Positions 1-6,881 are shown, counted from the first letter of the stretch. The stretch is DNA of 8,559 bases from an uncultured Legionella sp. (GCA_903885895.1 CAISKC010000386.1:1-8559); one strand, 5' to 3'. The notes: generated by a model not told the origin, from the letters alone. Program-made: numbers and translations.

Positions 1-2
1 GT

Positions 3-911
3 TTATCATCGGAAAAAAAATGGATTAGTTCAAAATACTTTTATGATGAATATGGGAGCGAATTATTTAACCAAATTACAAGACATCCGGATTATTATTT
101 AACGAATTGTGAGCTTTCTATTTTAGAAAACCATAAAAATGATATTGCGGATATTATTGGCAACCATCCTTTTAACTTAATTGAATTAGGTCCGGGTGAT
201 GGGATAAAAACTGAGATGTTGATTGATTGTTTTTTGCAGAAAAAAATGCAATTCACCTACATCCCTATTGATATATCGACGCATTTCTTACAAAAAATCA
301 GTGAGAAATTAAAAAAACATCAACCAAGCATTTCATTGCTACCCATTCATTCTGATTATTTTCATGGGTTAAAACGTATGACACATGATTCAAAGCGACG
401 CAATTTAGTATTATTTCTTGGTTCAAGCATTGGAAACTACACGATGGATGATGCACAAGTTTTTTTACAAAAAACTCGAGAAAACCTTAATAAACATGAC
501 TACATGTGCATTGGTTTTGACCTGAAAAAAAACTCAAAAATTCTGTTGCGTGCATACGATGACTCACATGGCATCACGAGAGCATTCAATCTGAATTTGT
601 TAACTCGATTAAATCGAGAATTGAATGCGACATTTGATCTGGAAAAATTTATGCATTTTCCTGTATATAATGCAGAAGCCGGCGCTATGGAAAGTTATTT
701 GGTGAGTCGAGCACCGCAAACAGTTCTGATACAGGCGCTTAAAAAAACTTTCACATTTGAGCAAGATGAACGTATTCATGTAGAAACATCCAATAAGTAC
801 TTACTACGCCAAATAGAAGATTTTGCGCAATTATCTGGGTTTCGCATCATTGCTCATTACTTTGATGCTCAACATTATTTTGTAGATAGCATCTGGCAAG
901 CTATCGACTGA
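3..911 (+). CDS. egtD: EgtD-type L-histidine N-alpha-methyltransferase, 5' end cut by window
   Basis: SAM-dependent methyltransferase of the EgtD family (Methyltransf_33), which trimethylates histidine to hercynine, the first step of ergothioneine synthesis. The reading frame is open from base 3 to the TGA at 909-911, giving 302 residues. The ATG at 216 is only internal, because the 71 residues before it contain family hallmarks: YFYDEYGSELF, then HPDYYLT, then the SAM loop ELGPGDG (visible residues 61-67). About 20 N-terminal residues are missing against the roughly 320-residue mycobacterial enzyme. Further motifs are the acidic PIDIS (D90, SAM ribose), GSSIGN (~145), AYDD (Y185), AFNLN, and VETSNKY with the E/S pair at 261/263. 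Counting from the mycobacterial enzyme from memory, these match D113, N166, Y206, E282 and S284. The site matching M252 appears to be Ser. No egtB is visible, although it could lie upstream. Family is certain; the exact substrate is less so. Confidence 0.78.
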   Translation, partial: LSSEKKWISSKYFYDEYGSELFNQITRHPDYYLTNCELSILENHKNDIADIIGNHPFNLIELGPGDGIKTEMLIDCFLQKKMQFTYIPIDISTHFLQKISEKLKKHQPSISLLPIHSDYFHGLKRMTHDSKRRNLVLFLGSSIGNYTMDDAQVFLQKTRENLNKHDYMCIGFDLKKNSKILLRAYDDSHGITRAFNLNLLTRLNRELNATFDLEKFMHFPVYNAEAGAMESYLVSRAPQTVLIQALKKTFTFEQDERIHVETSNKYLLRQIEDFAQLSGFRIIAHYFDAQHYFVDSIWQAID

Positions 912-914
912 ACA

Positions 915-966
915 GAGAGGAGCTCTCCCCACGTCGTCCCGAGCGAAGCGAGAGATCTCCCTTGTG
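915..966. repeat. GC-rich interspersed repeat-like element
   Basis: Just after the egtD stop, the AT-rich background is interrupted by a GC-rich stretch containing GAGCTC (920-925), the core GTCCCGAGCGAAGCGAGAG (about 935-953) and the 8-bp palindrome GAGATCTC (952-959). The pattern CGTCxTCCCGAGCGxAGCGAGxGATCTCC matches, from memory, a short interspersed element seen in intergenic regions of many bacterial genomes. No second copy lies in this window, so repetitiveness is inferred. The downstream bases to about 1055 hold only an A/T-only stem (AAAAA-ATTC-TTTTT, near 1000) that could weakly assist termination. Confidence 0.45.
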
Positions 967-1057
967 AGACAGCATCGTCAAACAGTGACTTATTTACAAA
1001 AAAATTCTTTTTAAAGCCACTGAATCATTTCGCTCGCAAGACAGCTTATGAACCCTT

Positions 1058-1086
1058 TTTATAAAAATGACCAACTCAGTTATACT
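1058..1086 (+). promoter_or_regulatory. Candidate sigma70 promoter for the ABC exporter
   Basis: A -10 box TATACT (1081-1086, 5 of 6 to consensus) is preceded, after a 17-base spacer, by TTTATA (1058-1063, 4 of 6). The predicted start of transcription is near 1093, only about 5 bases before the ATG at 1098, so the message would be nearly leaderless. Otherwise translation begins at the in-frame ATG at 1116. Inferred from consensus only. Confidence 0.4.
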
Positions 1087-1097
1087 ATGAGTTCAAA

Positions 1098-2882
1098 ATG
1101 CAACTGAGCACAACCATGCCGCAAAAAAATCAGGCCTATACGAGTATCTATCAATTTCTTTGGCAGGTCATCAAGCCCTACCGTTGGTGGTATGCTTTGA
1201 TGTTTCAAGCGACCATTGTGACGGCATTTTATTTTTTTATGAATAATTATGCCATTAAATTGGTTGTGGATGCATTTGCAAGTGATCAGGTGCAATATCA
1301 TGAATTGGTACGGCCCATTACGATTTTTATTATTGCCCAGATTGCTCTTGATGTTGCATGGCGATTCAGTGAATTTGCGCTTTGGCATGCGGAGCCGTTT
1401 GTCCACCGAAGCATCATGCTAAAAAGCTATGATTATGTGCAACATCATTCCTACCGCTACTTTCAAAACCATCAAAGCGGCACCATCATCAGTAAACTGA
1501 AAGGCATCGTAGATGGCTATGACAAAATCCTCGCAAGTCTCCATTATAAAATGGGAAAAAACTTTTTAACGGCTATGTTCTGTGTGTTTTCTTTATTAAT
1601 CGTGAACCGTACACTTTTTATATTCATGTTGCTATGGAGCATACTAGTCATTGCAACCTTAGGCCCCATGTCCAAAAAGCTCAATGGATTATCTAATAAG
1701 GTCTCCGATGAAAAACACCTCGTCATGGGCCGCTTTTCCGATAATATTTTAAATATTTTCTCATTATTTTATTTTGCGAAAAGACAGCAAGAACTCAAAC
1801 ACAGTGAAACTTTGATCAATGAACACTACGTCCCCAATTTAATAACGTCTTATCGTTATTTTTTCAAATTAACTACCGTTGGCAGCATTCTTTATTGGCT
1901 TATGTTGATTTCAGTATTTTTGTTTTTAATCTGGCTAAAACAACATACGATGATCACAACCGGGGATTTTGTATTTGTCATGATGATGTCGATTACGATT
2001 TCATTTGAACTCTGGCAATTTGTGATGGAACTATTCGATTTCATGCGCTACATGGGTGATTTTAAATCCTCATTTTCTATTTTGGCTGAACCGCATCAAC
2101 CAATCGATCAACCTGGCGCTACACCCTATACCATTCAATCTCCATCTATTCAATTTCAAAATCTCTCATTCGCGTATGACGCCCATACTCTGATTTTTAA
2201 TCAGCTAAATTTCCTCATTCCAGCCGGTCAAAAAATTGGTTTGGTTGGCCATTCCGGCGCAGGTAAATCTACGCTGATCTCATTGTTGCTAAAAAATTTC
2301 GCTCCGACCACTGGTCATATTATTGTAGACCAGCATGCCATAAATACTATCACGGAGGACTCTTTGCGCTCTCAAATCGCGCTCATTCCTCAAGATATTC
2401 TACTTTTCCATCGTTCCATTGCTGAAAACATCGGTTATGCTAAAGAAAATGCCACTTTAGAAGATATCAAAAAAGCCGCTAAACTCGCTAATATTGATGA
2501 GTATATTGAATCATTACCGGATCAATACGATACGTTAGTAGGGGAGCGCGGTATCAAATTATCCGGAGGTCAACGCCAGCGCATTGCCATAGCCCGTGCT
2601 ATTTTAAAACAAGCACCGATTATTATTTTAGATGAAGCCACATCAAGTTTAGACACACTCACCGAGCAACAAATCCAACAGTCCATTCATCAACTACTAG
2701 CGCAACAAAAAACGACTGTCATCGCCATTGCCCATCGCCTTTCAACGATCCGACATATGGATCGGATTATCGTGCTTGAAAACGGCCATATTATTGAAGA
2801 CGGACCCTTTGACAGTTTGATGGCACAAAATGGCTATTTCAAAACATTATGGGACAACCAAATGAATGGCATGATTATTTAA
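1098..2882 (+). CDS. ABC exporter half-transporter (fused membrane and ATPase domains)
   Basis: A 594-residue half-transporter of the MsbA/ABCB exporter type, expected to work as a homodimer in the inner membrane. The N-terminal half (about 25-320) holds hydrophobic segments near 30-53, 70-90, 155-190, 255-280 and 290-312, consistent with six helices. The ATPase half begins near 345. Visible motifs are Walker A GHSGAGKST (384-392), Q-loop Q432 in IPQD, signature LSGGQ (488-492), Walker B IIILDE (D512, E513) and the switch His of AHRLST (H546). All catalytic residues are present, so the pump should be active. No periplasmic partner, peptidase domain or peptide substrate gene adjoins it, so the cargo is unknown (lipid, drug or metabolite export). 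The start is uncertain: there is only a weak GAG 6 bases before ATG 1098, and the ATG at 1116 would shorten it by 6 residues. It stands alone, since the next genes converge on it. Confidence 0.93.
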   Translation: MQLSTTMPQKNQAYTSIYQFLWQVIKPYRWWYALMFQATIVTAFYFFMNNYAIKLVVDAFASDQVQYHELVRPITIFIIAQIALDVAWRFSEFALWHAEPFVHRSIMLKSYDYVQHHSYRYFQNHQSGTIISKLKGIVDGYDKILASLHYKMGKNFLTAMFCVFSLLIVNRTLFIFMLLWSILVIATLGPMSKKLNGLSNKVSDEKHLVMGRFSDNILNIFSLFYFAKRQQELKHSETLINEHYVPNLITSYRYFFKLTTVGSILYWLMLISVFLFLIWLKQHTMITTGDFVFVMMMSITISFELWQFVMELFDFMRYMGDFKSSFSILAEPHQPIDQPGATPYTIQSPSIQFQNLSFAYDAHTLIFNQLNFLIPAGQKIGLVGHSGAGKSTLISLLLKNFAPTTGHIIVDQHAINTITEDSLRSQIALIPQDILLFHRSIAENIGYAKENATLEDIKKAAKLANIDEYIESLPDQYDTLVGERGIKLSGGQRQRIAIARAILKQAPIIILDEATSSLDTLTEQQIQQSIHQLLAQQKTTVIAIAHRLSTIRHMDRIIVLENGHIIEDGPFDSLMAQNGYFKTLWDNQMNGMII

Positions 2883-2956
2883 AAAATGGACTAAAGCCCT
2901 CTATATAAGCATCTTTATATTCATAAGTGACCCTTGTCTAAATGGATACAAAGGTA

Positions 2957-2986
2957 GGTTGGGCCGTTCGGTCCAGCAGCGCCCAA
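2957..2986. repeat. Palindromic repeat-like element between convergent genes
   Basis: TTGGGC (2959-2964) and GCCCAA (2981-2986) are perfect inverted arms. Nested inside, GGGCCGTTCGGTCC (2961-2974) can fold alone into a 5-bp stem with a GTTC loop and one G-U pair. The setting GTAGGTTGGGC...GCCCAA resembles, from memory, a family of intergenic palindromes in gammaproteobacteria that begin GTAGGTTGGG. Just upstream, CCCTTGT (2931-2937) pairs with ACAAAGG (2948-2954) with one mismatch, and ATATAA/TTATAT (2903-2920) forms an A/T hairpin. The site lies between two converging genes and may serve as a two-way terminator, though no T-run directly follows the strong stem. Confidence 0.5.
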
Positions 2987-3019
2987 ATCAACAAACACAA
3001 CGTTATAAAAAAAATCGTC

Positions 3020-3505
3020 TCAGTGCTTATCCGTCAAAGTCCATATAATAGTACCAGGCGTATCAGTACGCAGTGTATGATTAAACATAAAACCATCTGA
3101 AAATGTAAAACTAGCATCGATATTATACGAAGATAATACCATGCCACTTACCTTTGCTCTGCTTCGTCTACATTTATCTTTCTGTGAGATAAATGTCACC
3201 ATCTGTCCTTCTCCACACTCATAGTTCATAAGAATATGGATTGCATCACCATAGAAGTCTGTAGAATGCTGGGAATTCTCTGATAGTTCAAACCGCGAAC
3301 TGGTTTCACCTGGGAAAATGATCAGCGGCGTATCATCGTGTGACACAAACCCAGACATCACCTGAAAGTCAATTAAATGACAGATCGTTTTGGTCTGATT
3401 TTCAATCTGCAAATGGAGATTCGTACAGCGATCTTCTTTTATCCAAGCATAAACAATCATAGGCTGCAAAAGCAGTATAGGTAAAAGCAATTTCATTTTA
3501 AACAT
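3020..3505 (-). CDS. Small secreted protein with four cysteines, unknown function
   Basis: Not a family I can name. From the chosen ATG (3505) the product is about 161 residues. It begins with a typical signal peptide (MFKMK, then LLLPILLLQP, then MIVYA, with likely cleavage after YA before WIKEDR), so it should reach the periplasm or the outside. The mature part has four cysteines (in DRCTN, TICHL, YECGE and DKCRR), suggesting two disulfides. Alternating polar/hydrophobic stretches (LHLQIENQT, MVTFISQK, ASFTFSDG, GTIIWTLT) suggest a small beta-sandwich. The frame opens further up to an ATG at 3553, but that start puts a long odd extension before the signal peptide. The ATG at 3505 has GAGAA about 10 bases upstream, and the ATG at 3496 is also possible. 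It lies downstream of the 693-residue gene with a hairpin between them, so it may be transcribed separately. An 8-base T-run on the coding strand follows the stop (3014-3007). Confidence 0.7.
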   Translation of the reverse strand: MFKMKLLLPILLLQPMIVYAWIKEDRCTNLHLQIENQTKTICHLIDFQVMSGFVSHDDTPLIIFPGETSSRFELSENSQHSTDFYGDAIHILMNYECGEGQMVTFISQKDKCRRSRAKVSGMVLSSYNIDASFTFSDGFMFNHTLRTDTPGTIIWTLTDKH

Positions 3506-3618
3506 GAATAAAACGTTCTCATACAAGCGTAACATCAGTATCAAGGCAAACATTCCAATTTTTACATAGCCTGATAGTTTGTGATTTATTTTAACGCAAA
3601 AAAATAGTGATTTAAATA

Positions 3619-3636
3619 GGCATCAGTATTGATGCC
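3619..3636 (-). terminator. Hairpin after the 693-residue gene, possible terminator
   Basis: GGCATCAgtatTGATGCC is a perfect 7-bp stem with a 4-base loop, flanked by A/T that extends the pairing with one bulge (AAATA / ATTT). On the - strand it is followed after about 14 bases by a run of seven T (3604-3598). It sits 35 bases after the stop at 3671, where termination would be expected. The T-run is too far away for a textbook intrinsic terminator, so it may be an attenuating or 3'-protecting hairpin instead. A second A/T-rich inverted repeat, TTCTTA-AAA-TAAGAA, lies at 3647-3661. Confidence 0.4.
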
Positions 3637-3670
3637 ATTTATACTGTTCTTAAAATAAGAATAGTGCGGC

Positions 3671-5752
3671 TCAACCCGTGCTAACAGGACTACGAAACAC
3701 TTTCTCTGCTTCTTCACCAACCCCATACAATTTCATTTGACGTTTGGTATTATTCATAAAAAATGATCCATAAAAACAAGCGGGAATACCCACTATAGCC
3801 AACCCGATACCCATATAAGCTAAACCAATACCTGTCGCACATCCCAAACCAACTACCGCGCCTGCTAAAAGGATATGAGCAATAATATCACACCATTTTC
3901 GGTCTTGACCCATGGTTTTACGACCTCTTTTTAAGAGGTCATTGATGTCTCGTGCAGCATCTTTAGCTAGTATACGCTTAAAAATCAGTGCATTTATTTT
4001 CTCTTGGATATCACGTGCCAGTTTTTGAGTATGGGTACCTGCTTCATTGCGTCCAGAAGTAGATAACTCAAGCCCATATTGTTTTAAACAAGCAATTTTA
4101 AGCAACAATTCCTTATAAGGATTCTCAGGAATTTCAACATCCTCTAAATCTTCATCTCGTGGTACAAATACACTGTTTGTCCGCCCGACATGTTGAGCAC
4201 TCACGTGATGGTTCGGAGCCAGCTCAGAATCGAATACATCTAAATGACTATCTATGTAACTATTTTGAGCCACCGCTCTCTCGCTATCAGGCATCTGGCT
4301 AAAAGCAATCAATGTTTGATTGTTTTGTAATGCCTGTGAAGCGAAACGTAATGTATCAGAGTCCTGCTTTATCGCTAAAAATACCAATGCAAAATCATCT
4401 TGATCGTTTGGAGACAGATGTTGCAATGCCGCGCCAATATGTTGCACTAATGCTACTTTGAATATACGTTGCTCGCTCGCATTCAACAGCGCTAAGCTAG
4501 AATGAATAAATGGTTTAAAATTGATAGCCGCGCTATCTGCCTCATCAGCAAGATAATGTTTCCGTAACTTCATTAATCCTTTTGCTTTGCCATCTGATAA
4601 TGTCGGTGTTATTTGCAAAAATTTATTTAAAAACGCTACATTCCAACAACGATTTATCCACAAAGCTGCTTGGGCGCCATTCTCATATTTTCTATAGTGT
4701 CCTATTTTCCCATCTTTCAATGGAGCGTAAACATCTTCATAACCTTTCGTTTTACATTCTGCTTTAAGTTTTTTTGTAATGATAGCGATCGGTTTTCGTT
4801 GTGCCATACCATTATATAATTCTATGCCTGTCCAAAATCCATATGGTTCAAAAATAACCAATGACGTGCTATACCCAACCAAATATCTAGAGTCATCGCC
4901 CCAAGTACCAGACACTTCATAATAATTATCCTGATCAACGCCTTCTACTCGATCATAAGCACCAAAAGCTGGCATCACAGTGACGGATTCTTTTTGTCGT
5001 CCTCGTTGCGCTGGATCAGGCAACCCAAAAAACGAAGATATTTTTGGAACGCCCGTACTTTCTTCACCCTCACCAGCCCAACCACCATTGGTCAATCGAT
5101 AGCGACTTTGTGGTTCTACACAGGCGTTTGGGTTCTCATAAAAATCGAGAAAATTATTTAATTGCAATTGGATGTTTTGAACCAAATCAACATGTTCTCT
5201 TTGTTTTTTTTCATTATGAATAAACACTCTTGCAGGTCCTAACACAGCAATACGCTGTATCGCATATTCCGCATCTTGGCGCTCACGTTCTGCTAACGTT
5301 ACCCGCGCATCATAAACCGCATTGGGTTGTCTTCTTTCTGAGTAAACTTTAGATAAATCAGGAGACGCATCTACACAATCAAAATCTTGAGCAATCGTAA
5401 CGCCATCAGGTTTGAAGGTCATCACAAATCGGTAAAAATACGGCTCTCCAGAACAAATCTGTACAACAGGATGATGAATATAAGTTTTATTATGTATAGG
5501 CGTATCGAAAACAAACCGCCAGGGTTGCGCATCTTCCGTTTTACTACGCGACTCAAGTTCATAAAGGCGAGCTCCCCACTGATCATAGGCAGAAGGCTGC
5601 CCTTCTTCTATCCGCGTACCCTTTAAATGACCAAGAGGTCCAGCGACGCTATGGAGGTGATAAAATGCATCTTGCAATGAACGACTATTGAGTAAATAAC
5701 CAAAACTTGGATGATTTCTTAGAGCCGATCTAAATTGATTATACAACACCAT
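3671..5752 (-). CDS. Large protein of unknown function with C-terminal membrane hairpin, effector candidate
   Basis: No named domain recognised. From ATG 5752 the product is 693 residues. An upstream in-frame TTG at 5773 lacks a ribosome site and sits almost on the predicted transcription start, while ATG 5752 has GGA 5 bases before it. There is no signal peptide. The first ~400 residues are soluble, mixed and Trp/Tyr-rich. A helical part follows (about 420-620), including an acidic linker DEDLEDVEIPENP and a charged helix pair (KLARDIQEKINALI, then AARDINDLLKRGRK). Then come DRKW, a glycine-rich hydrophobic stretch of ~46 residues (about 621-666, likely two membrane helices), FFMNNTKRQ, and a tail with GEEAEKVF. 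The order helical stalk, R-x-W, hydrophobic pair, FF...T-R-Q is one I recall at the C-terminus of many Legionella proteins, including effectors. The acidic tail would fit a Dot/Icm signal. Effector status is inference; no secretion genes are visible here. Confidence 0.8.
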   Translation of the reverse strand: MVLYNQFRSALRNHPSFGYLLNSRSLQDAFYHLHSVAGPLGHLKGTRIEEGQPSAYDQWGARLYELESRSKTEDAQPWRFVFDTPIHNKTYIHHPVVQICSGEPYFYRFVMTFKPDGVTIAQDFDCVDASPDLSKVYSERRQPNAVYDARVTLAERERQDAEYAIQRIAVLGPARVFIHNEKKQREHVDLVQNIQLQLNNFLDFYENPNACVEPQSRYRLTNGGWAGEGEESTGVPKISSFFGLPDPAQRGRQKESVTVMPAFGAYDRVEGVDQDNYYEVSGTWGDDSRYLVGYSTSLVIFEPYGFWTGIELYNGMAQRKPIAIITKKLKAECKTKGYEDVYAPLKDGKIGHYRKYENGAQAALWINRCWNVAFLNKFLQITPTLSDGKAKGLMKLRKHYLADEADSAAINFKPFIHSSLALLNASEQRIFKVALVQHIGAALQHLSPNDQDDFALVFLAIKQDSDTLRFASQALQNNQTLIAFSQMPDSERAVAQNSYIDSHLDVFDSELAPNHHVSAQHVGRTNSVFVPRDEDLEDVEIPENPYKELLLKIACLKQYGLELSTSGRNEAGTHTQKLARDIQEKINALIFKRILAKDAARDINDLLKRGRKTMGQDRKWCDIIAHILLAGAVVGLGCATGIGLAYMGIGLAIVGIPACFYGSFFMNNTKRQMKLYGVGEEAEKVFRSPVSTG

Positions 5753-5782
5753 AATAGTCCGAATAATAAACAAATATGCGAT

Positions 5783-5811
5783 ATTGTATAAAAAAAGATC
5801 ACAAATGTCAA
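5783..5811 (-). promoter_or_regulatory. Strong sigma70-type promoter for the 693-residue gene
   Basis: On the - strand a perfect -35 TTGACA (5811-5806) is followed by a 17-base spacer and the -10 TACAAT (5788-5783, 5 of 6 to consensus). Transcription would begin near 5776, giving a leader of about 24 bases to the ATG at 5752. This supports that start and shows the gene is a unit separate from the rho operon upstream. Confidence 0.7.
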
Positions 5812-5819
5812 TGATGACA
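5806..5819. promoter_or_regulatory. Palindrome over the -35 box, candidate operator
   Basis: TGTCA-ATGA-TGACA is a perfect 5-bp inverted repeat with a 4-base centre, and its left half is the -35 box itself. A dimeric regulator bound here would cover the -35 and block RNA polymerase. No regulator gene is in the window, and the binding family is not identified. Confidence 0.4.
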
Positions 5820-5997
5820 GAATTCGCCCTCTAGGCGTAACGGAACAGTAAACCAATTTAAGCAAATAAGTTTATTGAAAGAAAGGAGGTACTTGGGTCT
5901 GCTGACATTTGGGAGCGCGAATCAAACATTCGGTCTATTTTTATCAAGACAGTAGGATCTATTAATAATTCAGACACCTAAATTTAAAACTCATTGA

Positions 5998-6195
5998 CTA
6001 CGAACTTTGCCGTACCATAAAAACCAAAAATGCGACAAATACGATTAACAAAATGGCTAAAACTGCCATGCTCGAAAAACTTTTACTCAGATTTTCCCGA
6101 CTAAATTGCTCCGGCCGTGCGCGAATACTGCGATATAGGATCCAAAGCACCAATCCTCCGCCAAGCAGGGCTAAAATTTGATATATGGTTTCCAT
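5998..6195 (-). CDS. Small two-helix inner-membrane protein
   Basis: A 65-residue membrane protein of no family I recognise. Helix 1 spans about residues 4-22 (QILALLGGGLVLWILY) and helix 2 about 43-61 (MAVLAILLIVFVAFLVFMV), joined by a positively charged loop (RSIRARPEQFSRENLSKSF). By the positive-inside rule the loop is cytoplasmic and both ends face the periplasm. The frame continues upstream to an ATG at 6231, but that would overlap the reductase gene; ATG 6195 has an AAAGGAG ribosome site at ideal distance. It starts 16 bases after the flavin reductase stop, so it should be the last gene of the rho operon. Its role is unknown; a link to respiratory or quinone membrane enzymes is only a guess from its neighbour. 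Confidence 0.75.
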   Translation of the reverse strand: METIYQILALLGGGLVLWILYRSIRARPEQFSRENLSKSFSSMAVLAILLIVFVAFLVFMVRQSS

Positions 6196-6200
6196 CGTGA

Positions 6201-6207
6201 CTCCTTT
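6201..6207 (-). promoter_or_regulatory. Ribosome binding site fixing the small membrane protein start
   Basis: AAAGGAG on the - strand ends 5 bases before ATG 6195. It is the best Shine-Dalgarno match associated with a start in the window, and it chooses the 65-residue form over the 77-residue one. Confidence 0.8.
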
Positions 6208-6211
6208 GCTA

Positions 6212-6874
6212 CTACGCAAACTCAAATGCATCTGAAAAAATTGATTGCTTATCTATCCCGTATTGCATTAACGCTCTTTGCATAACATACATTAGCTCAA
6301 ATGGACCGGCCATGACAATTTGCCAATCCTTCAAATCAGGATGCTGCTCCAAAATCAATGTGATCAAATCGGCTTGATGAGCTACTGAAATGTGGGGTAC
6401 ATGACAAAAACTAGGCCGTTGAACTTGCCAACGTTGTAAACTATCCTGATCATACAAATCATCACTCACCGCTACACCCCAATACAATTCAAAGTGCCGT
6501 GGGTCGGATTGATGCAATAGTTGGTCAATCATAGCCCGAAGAGGGGCAAATCCCGTCCCCACGGCTATGAATAAAATAGGTTTGTCTAAATGCAAATGAC
6601 TGATATCACAAATCCCATAAGGTAGGGACAAAGATAAGACTTGCTGACTGTCCCAAACTTGGGCAGGAGCACGGTGTCGCACATGTAAATCATAACAAGG
6701 CTCTGCTATAGGCGCATTCGCAATCGAATAATAACTATCGCCTTCAGGCCTATGTATTTGCAAATATTGCCCAGCTTGATAAGGCACAAAATGCTCTGGT
6801 TTCAGAACATACCGCCAGATCGTATCATTCAAACGTGAACTAGAGACAATACTGGCGCGTACTTTTTGTACCAT
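6212..6874 (-). CDS. fre: Fre-type NAD(P)H-flavin reductase (FNR superfamily)
   Basis: A 220-residue flavin reductase without iron-sulfur domain, aligning well along its length with E. coli Fre (233 residues). It should transfer electrons from NAD(P)H to free flavin. Flavin half: AGQYL (34-38) and YYSIANAP (48-55). NAD half: AVGTGFAPLRAM (104-115), YWGV (131-134), VMAGPFELM (187-195) and the C-terminal FSDAFEF (213-219). The usual R-x-[YF]-S flavin motif reads S-Y-Y-S (47-50), so the conserved Arg is lost while the Ser that matters for flavin use remains. The first Gly of the GGTGF loop is Val. It starts 7 bases after the rho stop, its AGGAA site lying inside the end of rho, so the two are co-transcribed and probably coupled. 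In other gammaproteobacteria I recall fre close to ubiD and rho, which suggests a role in supplying reduced flavin; ubiD is absent here. A CDP-glucoseen-reductase-like label would be a less good name. Confidence 0.85.
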   Translation of the reverse strand: MVQKVRASIVSSSRLNDTIWRYVLKPEHFVPYQAGQYLQIHRPEGDSYYSIANAPIAEPCYDLHVRHRAPAQVWDSQQVLSLSLPYGICDISHLHLDKPILFIAVGTGFAPLRAMIDQLLHQSDPRHFELYWGVAVSDDLYDQDSLQRWQVQRPSFCHVPHISVAHQADLITLILEQHPDLKDWQIVMAGPFELMYVMQRALMQYGIDKQSIFSDAFEFA

Positions 6875-6881
6875 AGCAGGT

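Noticed and set aside
1080..1406. 108-codon open frame opposite the start of the exporter gene
   Set aside because: It lies antisense to a well-supported gene, its Lys/Asn/Ile-rich product has no family features, and it is a shadow of the exporter's codon pattern.
1098..2882. Exporter as a bacteriocin or lantibiotic secretion system
   Set aside because: There is no N-terminal peptidase domain, no precursor peptide gene and no modification enzyme nearby.
5387..5626. 79-codon open frame antisense to the 693-residue gene
   Set aside because: Product has no recognisable features and no ribosome site was evident; the opposite strand carries a long intact gene with a good promoter.
5825..5837. 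CGCC-CTCTA-GGCG stem as terminator of the rho operon
   Set aside because: Only 4 bp and not followed by a T-run on the - strand; no convincing intrinsic terminator for the operon was found.
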